A DNA stretch of 64,000 nt from Silurus meridionalis (taxonomy: Eukaryota; Chordata; Actinopteri; Siluriformes; Siluridae). Below the pieces are notes generated by a model. That model searched no databases. It was given only the letters and a program-made list of their open reading frames with translations, and was not told where the DNA came from. Below, in pieces: positions 37,051-53,230 of the stretch. The DNA lies in contig NC_060887.1 in NCBI RefSeq assembly GCF_014805685.1, positions 34,219,963-34,283,962 of the forward strand, given 5' to 3'. The position numbers and the translations under genes are program-made. Each line of letters opens with the position of its first letter. Positions within the stretch are counted from its first letter, which is position 1.

Positions 37051-38714
37051 CAATATGGTTCCTGAGATCTTGTTCTATAAAAAAACACTTGTTTGGGTGA
37101 TCATCAGGACAGTGGAAGTTTGAATACAAATGTCACTAAAGCTGTGGGCTGGAAGTAAAGAGCAAAAGTTGGTAATGGTCATGTTTTCTGTGTAGGAGGA
37201 ATGGCATCCTCCCTCCCTCGATTGTCAGTCCCAGAGTAATGTATGGTGGAGGAGGGTAGATAGTGATTTTCTCAGAAAATGAAGCCTGAGCGGCAGTTTG
37301 GAGGTGATTTGCTAACCTCCTCTCAGAACAGTGTTAGCCTTCATGCTCCATGGATGGTAGCTATCATATTATTTATTGGTGTGTGGGAATTGGGACCAAG
37401 TTGTATATAAAATACTAAATAAAACAAGCAAGCGCAAGGTAAAGACTGGCATGAATGGTAGAAAGAAAACCATGTGTATGCTTGTTTCACACTCTGTGTT
37501 CTGGATCCACTCTGTCCCTGACCAAAATAAAACAGTTCCTGTAGATGAAACAGTGAATGAACATGAGGTAGAGTGGAAGAAAGCCTCAGAGATGTGATCT
37601 GAGCCAGGAATCAGAACTTTTATGTAGCACAGTTAGGAAACAGCAAGTCTTCTGGGACTCCGTTTTGGCCAAAGTCAAGCTGTTTAAAGTGCTGTTGTGT
37701 GCATATTCCAAATGCTGACCTTAACTGACCACAGATTAGGTCATTGTGTTTGAGTCAGAAGAGACGTGGCGGCACTTGGCCCGTCCTCTGGAAATGCTCT
37801 ATCTTGAGCTAAACAGATTATATGTTTTCTGTGTGGAAAGTTTGAAAACTCGGTTGTTTAGAAACTGTTTCTTTTACATTAAACTCCACGCTGGAGCAGC
37901 TGAAACCCAGTGGCTTCACCAGAAAACCCCAGAAATGGCCAAGCTTTTGGTTTCAAGGGTATTTTCCCTGTCCATTACTCATGAGCACCTGCTTAGCGAG
38001 GTTGAACGTGGTACTTAAGCCAAAGCTGCTTGAAAAACATGAAGAGAGCCAGAGCCTGGCATTTTACCCTTTTCCTTACACAAGCTGGCTATGCAAAGAT
38101 CTGAGGAATGATCAATTTCCTTACTTGGCCCTCACCAAGGACAGTTAATCTTTAAATGGGTGCAGGACTCTCAGAGTACCTCAACTAAAATAGAATAAAT
38201 ACAATTCTCAAAATATGATATAATAAAGATTTTGAAGACACAGGAATAAAAGTTTTTGTGGTTCATTTGTGGTTACCAAAAAAACTTAAAAATAGTGGGT
38301 TTATCAGAAAAAAAAGAAATTTTGCTGAATGAGAAGCAAAATAGCATTCATTCCATAGTGAAACAGTAAAACCAAAGCAGTTCTTAGCCATTTCACTTGA
38401 ATTCTATTAGCTCATGCTTCTAAGAATTGTGGATTTCTTTTTGGGGTTAAAGTTCATCCAAATGAACTCTATTTAAAATAAAATTTAAAGAGGATGTGAA
38501 ATTAACTGCTACCAGAAACAGAACAAATTTTTAAGTATCATGTCCATATCAGGTGAATAGGCTTTTTTACCCAATAGATCTTGGTAGATCTTAGATGTTT
38601 TTTATCTACATTTTCTCACCGAGAAAGAAGAAATAGATACTTTGTATAGAAACACTTTCTAAACTTATGCTCAAACTACATCAAAGTAAGACGTACAACA
38701 CAGTAAAATTAACT
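37051..38714. other. intergenic, nothing definite
   Basis: The segment 37711-37779 recurs in diverged form at 42178-42248 (see findings). No gene is supported. Confidence 0.4.
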
Positions 38715-38897
38715 CTTGGTGTTCGGAAGCTGGGGTCAGAGCACAGTGTCAGCCAAGATACAGCACCCCATGAGAACTAAGGGTTAAGGGCCTTGCTCAG
38801 GGGCCCCAAGAGTGGCATCTTGGCGATACCCGGGGATCGAACTCCTGAACATCCAATCAGTACCTCAGAGACTTAACCACTGAACTACCACCTCCCC
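38715..38897 (-). mobile_element. tRNA-derived SINE copy (Mermaid-like tail)
   Basis: On the minus strand, GGTAGTTCAGTGGTTAAGTC, a B-box GAGTTCGATCC, CCAAGATGCCACTCTTGGGG and CCTGAGCAAGGCCCTTAACC precede a tail with GCTCTGACCCCAGCTTCCG. Confidence 0.82.
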
Positions 38898-41800
38898 TGC
38901 AGCTGAATACACTTCATGGAAAAAGCTCATTCAGTAGTAGCAGGGCCATTTTTGCTGTCTTAAGCCCTCAAACCCTCAGGATTCAAAGGTTTTGCTCCTC
39001 CATTCTGTTGTCCTTTAAGTATCTTTAATATTACCTCAGAAATCAGTCCCCTTACACATGTAAACAGTGCCTTAGCACCTACTGTTTTGCAAGAGCAGAA
39101 GTTTTACTTAATCTATTAGAAACTCCCAGTCCTGATCGGCTGGATGCTGTTGGTCCACATCAATCATTTTTTCCCATATTGCAGAGCAAGACATCCCTCA
39201 GACACTAATATTTTATGGACAGCCAATGGAATGCGAGAAGAAATATTACAACTACAAAAAATCATGACTCAAGTCATTAACCCCATCTTTTGAATGTCTC
39301 TTGTAAGACTTTCATAATAATGAGGTCACATGACATTGTCTGCAGTTCTAACTAGAGGGCACATTCAACACAGGGCATAGTGTCAGAGGTCACGTCGGAG
39401 GCCTGCCGTGATTCTGTCTAGTCTCAGTCACTGACAGCATGAATACTCTCGCCATTTCGAATTGGTGAATATAAAGCGGGCCATTAAGATGCTCGGATTC
39501 CTGTCCACAAAATTGGGTCCAGTTTCCTCCAAAACAGAATGAAGGGGAAAAATGACATCTTGGCAGGCTGAAAGGGACATACGAGATTAAGGATCTGTCT
39601 TCAATAATGCCCTTTCAGTTTCAGTGGAGGCAAGATGGAGAGACTGTCCGACATGTCTGCCCTTTGACACGATTTGGAACAGTTGCAGCACTTCCATAGA
39701 GACAGGCAGCCACTGAAAAAAATCTCTGAAATGGCTTTGAAGGCTGTGAAGCTCCAAAGACATCACCATATGACTGAATCAGATGCTGCAACCTAGAAAT
39801 ATGCCCTCAGCTGAGAGCCACAATGGGGATTCAGTTCTCCAGAGGATAGCACCCGACTACACAGCAACAGCATACAATAGACTTCTGTTCTCAAACTGTT
39901 GTTTGTCACTTCTCTGTTTAACTCAGTAACAGGCTGCTGTGTAAATGAACTTCCTACGCTTTATGCAATGCGACGTGTTTCTTCATATAGAATTTTGCAA
40001 CTATTTTTGCGCCATGGAGTCAGCTCTTACATTCATAGACTAGATAAAAAAAAATGTGAAGCCATGTGACAAAGCTCCACAATGCAAAACTCTGTAGGTA
40101 AAAAGTTCAATATATTTTTGCCGGTTTTTATCCGTAACCAAAAAAAAAAAACTGTTGCGTTTTCACTAGAAACAAATCTGGGTTTTTGGAAAAGTTCTAT
40201 GACTAAGCGAGGAAGAGTGAAAACTTTCTGTTCTGCTATCTGCTCAATGACAGTCCTCAAAAACAGGATGTAAAAATGACTTCCTTTGATTGCCATGGAC
40301 TAGACACACAGCCTGTCAGCCAATTTGCAGTTCTTCCAGTGGTCCAGGCTGATAAGACAACACAGGCATGTGTAGGCCTACCTTGTGCTGAATAGGTAGG
40401 CTGCTGCTCACTAACTTCAAAGTCCACAATGCTCTGACATACACGTTGTTAATTACAGAAAAAATGACAAAAATGTGCACATTTCTTTTCTAAATAGAGT
40501 GTAGATAACTTTGTGACAGAAAGCATTGTCAGTGCTTACAAGGCCAATGCCAAGAAACCCAAATAAAATCCACATTTTGTCTTTCTTACAGCTGAACAGC
40601 CAGTTCTGTGGAACAGGAACATTTCCAGCTTTCCAAATGGTTTTATCCCAATGTTTCAAAGGCAAACTGAATAGTATAGGGCCTGACAGGGTAGCAGAGA
40701 AGGCCGTCACCAAGAGGACAACCCTAACAGCGCTTAAATATTGACCCAATCTCTTGAAACTTTCTCAAGAATATTTTGCATGTGAAGCAGCACAGGTTTT
40801 CTAAAAGTTGGTTATTATTTTTTTATTTATTATTATTTAGGGCGTTTCAAAGTCAGACCGCGTAGTGTAGTGTTTTGCATAGAACATGATAAATGTTCCC
40901 ACAGAAAACCATGCAACCCCTAAGGGTGCTGGACTGACTTGTTGTCTCAAGGGTTTCTCAAAGGTTCTTTGGATAGACAGTTTATAGCTTTCTAGTTATT
41001 TAGTACAATTTAATGACAAAATGTGCAATGTAGGTTTTTTACATTGTACTCAGGAAGGGTTCGCCACTATGGACAATGCCAAAAAGTGCTACACTGACTT
41101 ACTTTCTGAAAGTTTTCATCAATGAATGAACAGTTCTAGTTTTGAAATGTATTTATTTTGTATTATTTTTACTTAGAACACATGAAAAGCGAACTCTATA
41201 TCGTACAGATTTACCTACAGAACATTTTCTCATTGAAAACTAATCACTTCTAGCTGACCCATTCTCACAAGTATTTTTCAAATGCTCTCTTAAGGGCATC
41301 ACTTCAAGTTTTCTAAACATGATTTAGAGCTTTGAAGACAAACCTAATAATCTCAAAACATAAGGTTTTTGAATAAACCCATTTCTCCTACACCTGTACT
41401 GTACAAGTGTCCTAAATATGCATTACTTCAACAAGATATAATAACTTGTGGACCCATGTGGTGCATTTATTCAAGGGCTAACTTAGCGAATATAGCTAGT
41501 TTAAAAAATGTGTGTATCTCATCAGCTGTTTATTATCTCCTTCTAGTACAGAACCTTTAGCACTTATACTGCTCTGCCCTTAGTCAGCTGCGGCTCACAA
41601 CAGAGTGTAGCAGCTCGCCTTTACAAACATCACCCACAACCCAAAATACACATCATGTTTGGTCCGATTCCTGCATTTGGGTTGATTCAGCGAGTGTACT
41701 TGGAACCGGACCCAGATCACCTCACAGAGTCTCACTTATAGTGATCGCTGTGTTCCTACCTGCCCGATTGAAACCATGCTGAGTAGAAAAAGTACGCTTG

Positions 41801-41991
41801 GGGTTCTGCACATGTCTGATGAATGAAATTTCTAAATAGTATTTGAGCCCTGAACTCCTTTTAGACAAAGTAATTTTTTGGTCATTAAACTGAAATCGAA
41901 TGAAACGTGCAAACTCGGAGTCAGAGAGTGCTCTAAAGTATGTTAAAAATTTAACGGCTAATAATCCAGAAGTCTTTAAGAACCATGTCAT

Positions 41992-42041
<50 letters not shown>

Positions 42042-42633
42042 GGGGGTGTTTGGGTCGTAGCTACTCATTGACCCTATCTCAATCTAGATGGGAAGTCCAG
42101 AGCCATTCGAAATTTTGTTTTACTGAAACCAGAAACCAGTTTTGAGCGAAACCAGCTTCTTAACAAAGCTGTTTCCGAATGCTGACCTTAAATAACCACA
42201 GTTTTAGTCACCACGGGTTGAGTCAGAGGCGATGTGGCAGAACTCGGCTGAAGTGCTTCCGAAACTTCGCTTTTCTATCTAAAGTTAAAGAGATGATCCG
42301 GTTTAAATGTGACATGCCTATATATTTATTGTTTTGGTCTTTAAAACTGTCCAGAATGCCTTGTATAGAAAGGGCCACTTGATTAGTAGTTTACATAGGA
42401 GTCCATTTTTATTTATTTATTAATTTTTAACTGGATGTTCTGAGTGCTATGCAAATAAAAGAAATCATAACAAATAAATAAATCGCGTTTGTGTTATTTC
42501 AATTATTTTCTGACAAGAAAGTCAAAAAGAAAGAAGGGGGGTTTAAAAAAAAAAGGAACAGCAAAGTGGCACTGCGCTCCCTGTGGTGAAACACGGGCTT
42601 GTGGTAAAGCCGAGCGCTTGTTGCGCGTTTTCA
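38898..42633. other. klf6 proximal upstream region, no gene
   Basis: Non-coding sequence immediately upstream of the promoter. It contains GT at 41993-42041 and little recognisable transposon sequence, a lower repeat load than further upstream. Such repeat-poor flanks often hold enhancers, but no specific element is demonstrated. Confidence 0.45.
41993..42041 (+). repeat. (GT)n microsatellite
   Basis: About 24 GT units, roughly 0.6 kb upstream of the klf6 promoter. Confidence 0.95.
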
Positions 42634-42985
42634 TATATATAAAGGGCTAAAAATAGCCAGCCAATCAGCGACGACGCTGGGGCACTCGAACGCGCCAATC
42701 AGCACCGCGGGACTATGAATTGATTTCGTGGCGACGCCGCGATTGGCCCGAGGTGATATCATTATGCGCTCGGAGTGCGATTGGCCGCGCGCGCGTGATG
42801 AGGGGCGGGGCATAGCGGTGGTTTGAGGGGGGGGGGAGGCGGGACGTGGTGGTGGGTTGGGGCAAAAGAAAAAAAAGCCTCGCGCCGTCACGGGCTGTTC
42901 ACGTGGGCGGAGCTCGAGCGAGCACGCAGCGAGGTTTGAATAAGGGAAGTTTTTTGACAGAGAGCGCTGACGCTCTTCTTCTTCC
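42634..42985 (+). promoter_or_regulatory. klf6: klf6 promoter region, GC-rich with CCAAT array
   Basis: Base composition changes sharply here from AT-rich to GC/CpG-rich. Visible sites are TATATATAAA (42634-42643), a MEF2-type CTAAAAATAG (42647-42656), CCAATCAG at 42661 and 42695, inverted CCAAT boxes ending at 42746 and 42784, a GC box GGGGCGGGGC (42802-42811), and an E-box CACGTG (42900-42905) running into GGGCGG. A weak TATA-like TTGAATAAGG lies at 42936-42945. The CCAAT boxes lie 3' of the strong TATA, so the main start is more likely near 42960-42990, giving a leader of about 200 nt. That start position is inference. Confidence 0.75.
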
Positions 42986-43185
42986 TCGCAGCCGCACGCA
43001 TCCGCCGCACTGCTCTCTGTCTTCACGCGTCCAATGTGAGAGATCTCAGGCGCTGTGCACGGACGAGACTCAGCCTCAGGGTCTCCTGCGATCTCTTCAG
43101 ATCTTCTCCCTTCGTTTATTTTCACTTTTTTTTTTTCCTCCGTGTGTGTCTTCTTCAAGCGCTCGGGATTTTTTTCTTTTTGGCC
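42968..43185 (+). other. klf6: klf6 5' UTR (start approximate)
   Basis: This is the leader between the inferred start site and the ATG. It is pyrimidine-rich just before the coding region. It contains one upstream ATG at 43034 that is followed immediately by TGA, making a start-stop element. The 5' boundary is an estimate from the TATA-like box at 42936. Confidence 0.55.
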
Positions 43186-48037
<4,852 letters not shown>

Positions 48038-49125
48038 GCAGGTCGTGGCAAGTGCGGATTTGCTCTCGTTGTATCGTGACCAGCCTCCTGTTGCCCTGCC
48101 CTTGTCAGGGGGAGGAGTGTGTGTCCAGCCAAAGCATGCCATTTTGCACCGTACCCTGTGCCTCCGGGATTTCTCCGGGGAGAAAGGCCTACTGAGCGGT
48201 TGTGGAAAAAAAAAAAAAAACACAAAAAAAAATTAAAAAAAGACAAAAATGCAAACGGAGAGGGATGAAATCATGTCAACAAGAAGAAAAGTGACAAATG
48301 AAGGACACAAAAAAAAAAAAAACCACAAACAAACAACAAAAAAAAAAAATGAATGAATGATGGTGTGTGTCATATGGTGCATGTTGTTTTGGGACAGCTC
48401 CTGGACAACCAATACACTGGTACTTATTAAAAAGAAAAAAAAAGCCTGTCTGGGGGTGAACATGAGCTGGCGGAGTGTGAGGATAAGTGTATAGTGCGTG
48501 AGAAGGAAGGGGGAGTACCAGTGTGTTGCAGCAGACTGAATGGTGTGGGAGAATTTTTTTTTTTCCCCCTCAAAAGCCTGCGATGGGAGAGGGGAAGAAA
48601 AAGAAAAGGAAAAAAAAAAAAAGTGTCTGCTCAGTGTCAGTGTGGAAGCCGGGACTCACCCCAATTTCCCCCAGGCTCTCTGTTCTCAAAGGGATGATGG
48701 GACTTTGGTTACATCTAAATGCACCCCTTCCCATCCACCAAACCCACCCCCCTTCCTTGCTAACTCCCCCTTACTTCCCTCTTTCCTTCCCTTCCTCTTG
48801 CAGTTGGAGGCTCTTCAGAGTCCCTTCATGAATGAAAGTGGCTTTTTTTATTTTTTTTATTTTTTTTGGTGTTTGGTGCAGCTACTAAATGTGCAATGTG
48901 TTCGGTAGCTTGTTTGTTGACAGGCTACATAAAAAGCTCTTTCGTTGTCCATTGTATAAGCTGTGTGCTTAGAGATAAAACACAAAAAAACTATAACTTC
49001 ACTATCATAGACAGGTGTTGCATGGTCTTAGGGTTTATACTCTTTATTTTGAAATTTCCTTTTCCTGTTCTTTGTTATCAGGACTGCTAATAGATTCCAA
49101 TAAAGTGCAGCTAAATACGAATGGT
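48038..49125 (+). other. klf6: klf6 3' UTR, proximal form
   Basis: Sequence after the TGA is non-coding, with several poly-A runs, a C-rich stretch near 48660-48800 and T-rich sequence. The first AATAAA in a good setting is at 49099-49104, followed within about 30 nt by GT/T-rich sequence. An end near 49120 is likely for a short transcript form. Known mammalian KLF6 transcripts have long 3' UTRs, so this may not be the only end. Confidence 0.6.
49099..49104 (+). terminator. klf6: polyadenylation signal AATAAA (klf6, proximal)
   Basis: A canonical AATAAA lies 1062 nt after the stop codon, in sense orientation, with GTTAAATGTT and other U-rich sequence downstream. Confidence 0.6.
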
Positions 49126-51060
49126 TAAATGTTACAATATATTGTACATAAATGGATCGATAAATCTTCTCTTAAAATCCTGTCACGGATGGGCTTTTTT
49201 TAATTTAATTTTTTTTTTTTTTGTTGAGGAAAACCACTATTGCTTAGCGTTTATTTTCTTCCCACGTCTTCTTTCATCTCCAACTCATTCTCTCTTCCTT
49301 GCATCTCCCTATCATGGTCTCGCTCTCTCTTTCTCTCTTTTTCTCTGTCGTTTCAACCCTTCATTTTTACCTGTTATTAATGCACTGTTGACCTTAATGG
49401 TGCCTTATGCAAGTGACCTTGTCCTGTGGAATAGATTGGTCTTTGGGGGTCACACTTGTCTTGTATGAGTGAATCCAGCTTTATTAAGGCTCCATTTCCT
49501 ATGAAAAAAAATGCACCTTTTCCTTGTTTGTTTGTTTGTTTGTTTGTTTGTTTGTTTGTCCCCCCCTAAAAAAAAATCGCCCGCTCGCTCGCTCACGTGG
49601 AGAAACACGCTGTTTTTAAACCAATCGAACGCAAGTATGGACGTGGGAGTCGAAACACATTGAAGCACTTACGGACTGTTTTACAACACTGTATGTAAAT
49701 TAATGCTTTTTAAAAATGACACATTGCAAGCAAAAACAAAATCCTTGGTGAGTGCAGAAATGCTGCTTCTTGTGCAAGAAGGTTTAAGGGGAAAATTAAG
49801 GAAGAGAAAAAAAACAGCTGCTTTGCCATCATTGTTCGACACCGTGGTTCGGAAGCCTGGACTCGTCTCCCCTGCAACCAAGATGTAGAGAGAGAGAGGG
49901 GGAAAAAAGTAATGATTTATTGTAATTAACAAGCTCTAGCAGGACAGGCCTTGCCTTGTAGCGCATCGGTGTAATGAATTACTAAAGGCTTTGCTGGCAC
50001 ACATTCTGCCACAGACTGCTGACTCCGACAGTTCGCTATTGACCTGTCTGGACGGCGTTGTTTTAGCCTGGCAACAGTATTACAGAAACAGAGAACGGGC
50101 ATCCAGAAAGATCAAGACGAATCGCTTCTTTTCATCCCGTACAATGTAAATTTACTGACATTGAATTGATGCCTATTAGTTTAGCCCCCGTTGGCTCTCT
50201 CTGTCTCGATCGGATGTCCTGTAAGCATTTTTTTGTCCTCCCTGTGAGATCAAAATCTCTACTAAGGATTACAATCGGTTACAATCAGAACACGTGAATA
50301 TCACGCATGACGTGCATTCCTGTAATGTTCACACAGAGAAAGAAAATCCAGACAAAGCTCAACAGACAGTAATACTGTGTATATATCAGGGACTTACTGG
50401 AATCGAGCAGCAGAGGCACATGAATTTTAGATCAGATCACTGCAGGAGGATCAGCATGAAGTAGCTCCGCTATAAAATCCAATCAGCGAGGCTTTAGCGG
50501 GTGCAGAAGAACAGTACATCCTCTTTTTGGAAAGAATGGCCAGCAGCATTCAAGCGGTAATCGAGCCTTAATCAAGCCTCCCATTTATTTTTTTTTTGTT
50601 TTTATTTTAATTTTTTGCTTGTAACTATAACCGACGCTTTCTATCACACTTTTTTCCTCTCACACCTTCTCCTGTTGTCTATTTCTTGAATCTTTGTACA
50701 AAATTTAAAAAAAGATAAAAGTTAGAAATGAGATACAAAAAAGCATTTTCTAAGATTTTTATTTGTTCCTTCTTTATATAAATTTTATTTGAAATTGTTT
50801 TGCAAAATTGTTCTATTTCTGTATGAATGTATTTTTTATTGGAATAATAAGAAATTCTTATCAGACATCATTTGCTTCTTGTTTTGCTTCAATTCTTGGC
50901 AGTAGATACGCAAAAGGGCTGAGATGTACGATTCGGAGATGTTGCGTTGATACAAAGTTTGATCTCTTGCTGCAGTAATATGAAAGCGACTGCGCTTTGC
51001 TGTTATTTTGCTTGGTTTTTCGTTTTTTTGTTAAACGTAAATAAACATCCGTCTGCCACA
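49126..51060 (+). other. klf6: possible distal klf6 3' UTR
   Basis: This stretch has no transposon similarity and has 3'-UTR-like texture: U-rich, with a Pumilio-type TGTACATA at 49143-49150, a TTTG tract at 49523-49560 and several ATTTA-like motifs. The block 50690-50870 resembles my recollection of the conserved end of vertebrate KLF6 transcripts, including TTATTGGAATAATAAG. A canonical AATAAA sits at 51040-51045. Extension of the mRNA this far is inference. Confidence 0.4.
49523..49560 (+). repeat. (TTTG)n microsatellite
   Basis: About nine tandem TTTG units followed by a C7 run lie in the possible distal 3' UTR of klf6. Confidence 0.9.
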
Positions 51061-52799
51061 AAAAGCCAATTCACTAAAGGGGAAAGGACGTGCGACATGA
51101 AATGTAGCACATTTACCTCAGGAAACGCTTACTTTGTGCTGAGGTAAATATTCGACTCGTGAGCCAATAGAAAAGAAGAAGGCGGGATTCGTGGTCACGT
51201 GACCTCAACCTCCCTTTGATAGTTTTTTTACAGTTTCACGATGCACTTCTAAGGAAAAAATTGCTGTGTCATCCACCACTATATTCATTACGTGGTACAT
51301 TTCTGTTTATATCCCCTCTGCCTGCTAGAATTTCCTAGCTGGTGTCACCTGAATAGAAACAAGATATGAAAAATAATTCTTAGCACATGTGTTTTTCCAC
51401 TTTGCTGGAATGTAATGGCAAATTACACCTTTTCACAACCTGGGATCTAAATGAGGAAACCTGACCCAATAACCTCTTTGCCAGAGTTAGTTAAAAGGAA
51501 TGTGTTTACAAGACCTGACTCTATCGCTAAACCTTGGAAAAAGAAAAAAAGAGTGGTTTCTGCTTCTCCCTACAGTCAACACAGAGACCAGTCACGATCA
51601 AAGCCACCCAAATTACCCATCAGCATCAGGGGCTGCCCTTGGCACTTAATTAGCATCATGTATTTACATGGCTGTTAGATGATTATTTGATACAAATAAG
51701 ATAATGTTCCCCATTGAACGTTAATCAAAAGGGCTTTTGCGGATAATTATTAAAATGTAGGCCGTATGAATTGCATACTAAATGTGTTTTCGTAGAACTG
51801 TAGAATCGCTAATATGTGAAAACGGTAATGATGTTATTCCAGGAGCCATAAACCTGTGTCCTGGTTTTGTGCTAATAAATAGCAATGTCATAGAAACAGA
51901 TAGCTTTCGACATACACTCTTTTATCTGCAAGGTACTGTACTGATATCTCAGGCATTGTTATGCATGACCAGATAGTTGCATAGATACATCATGCCTTTA
52001 AAGGTCAAAAAGGGCCTGAATGAATCATTAAACATAAAGAGAATTTCAACTAGACGGAGGTGGTGGTAAGTTTTACGGCTCTGATCGTGTCTCCTGTGAT
52101 TGTTACTAATGGTGATAAAATGAGGATTGCACCAAACTTTCCGAACCTTGCGTATTTTTGCCACAAGTCCACCGTGTTCCCATTTTTTTATCCTGGGAAT
52201 CCATAAATTCCTGGATTAGACTTTTGCTAATAAATCATCTTAAAGTTTTAAACCACATGACGTCCTTCTTAACCTAATGCACAAGAGATACATTAATAAA
52301 GGAAATCACTACCACTTTCTCACCTCAGCGTAACACAAAGCCAAATATGGGATCTGAGCAGATCCCCTTGTGCCATCCAGAAAAGAAGCGATGGCCTCTG
52401 CATGGCGAACAAAGCAAGCAACTCGCCATGTCTCATGATATTTGGTGCCATGTATTTGCTTGATAAGTGCAAAGGTGGGCCGTGGCATAGAGTATTAAAA
52501 AATTAGAGTCAATGTCTTAGCATCAAAGCGTGTCTTTGCCAGAGGGCGATGGCGGGAGGTGGGGGGTGGCGGGTGGTGGGTTATCAGTGTGTTTGAAGTA
52601 TCAGCCCTTAAGTAGCTCTAAAGAAAGGAGAAGACAGCTGTTTAGGCAACTTGCCGATGTAAAGGAATCAATGCAGTGCATGTGTTCGAGTGGTGTCCTG
52701 TTAAGGGGGGTTAAAATGGGATTTAAAGAGTTCTCAGCAAACGGAAACGCTGACTAAAACAAGTTCTTAATACAACGTTTCTGCCTCAAGGGATTCATT
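51061..52799. other. downstream intergenic, unique; candidate regulatory block
   Basis: Non-repetitive sequence. The part at 51600-51800 has homeodomain-like TTAATTAG and clustered TAAT/ATTA motifs. A short G-rich block lies at 52540-52580. No gene is supported. Confidence 0.45.
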
Positions 52800-53075
52800 T
52801 GATTATCTCAGGTAATCTCAGTGTGAAGTTTCACATGTTCTCCCTGTGAGGGTTTCCTCCAGGTTCTCTGCTTTCATCCCACCTTCCGACATGCTCATAT
52901 CTAGATCGGCTGTACAAAGTTCCCTCGGGTGTAAATAAGTGTGTGAATTTGGGTTTACACCCAGGCGATCAGCAGTTTCTGGAACACTTGACTCTATTCC
53001 AGAGTTCCTGTGACAGATTCAGGATCAACCATGAACCTCAAAAAGATTAAAGCATTAATGGAAGATGAATGAATT
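52800..53075 (+). mobile_element. LINE-2-like 3' tail fragment
   Basis: CATGTTCTCCCTGTGAGGGT, TTTCCTCCAGGTTCTCTGC, TTTCATCCCACCTTCC and a terminal AATGGAAGATGAATGAATT follow the order of the conserved fish L2-type LINE 3' end (also borrowed by some SINEs). The copy is diverged and 5'-truncated. Confidence 0.75.
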
Positions 53076-53139
53076 AGTGACCTGAACCTTTCATTTGTAT
53101 AGTTTTGATCTTGAAGTTATATCTAAATATACCAGACAA

Positions 53140-53230
53140 TCGATTTAATTTATTATTTGTATAGCACTTTTAACAATGAACATGATCTCAAAGCAGCTTC
53201 ACATAGTTAAATCGGTAATAAATGATATTA
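53140..53230 (+). repeat. dispersed teleost repeat fragment
   Basis: TTTGTATAGCACTTTTAACA and CTCAAAGCAGCTTCACATAG match the fragments at about 19310-19400, 20826-20905 (inverted) and 57140-57190. The family identity is not known to me. Confidence 0.6.
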
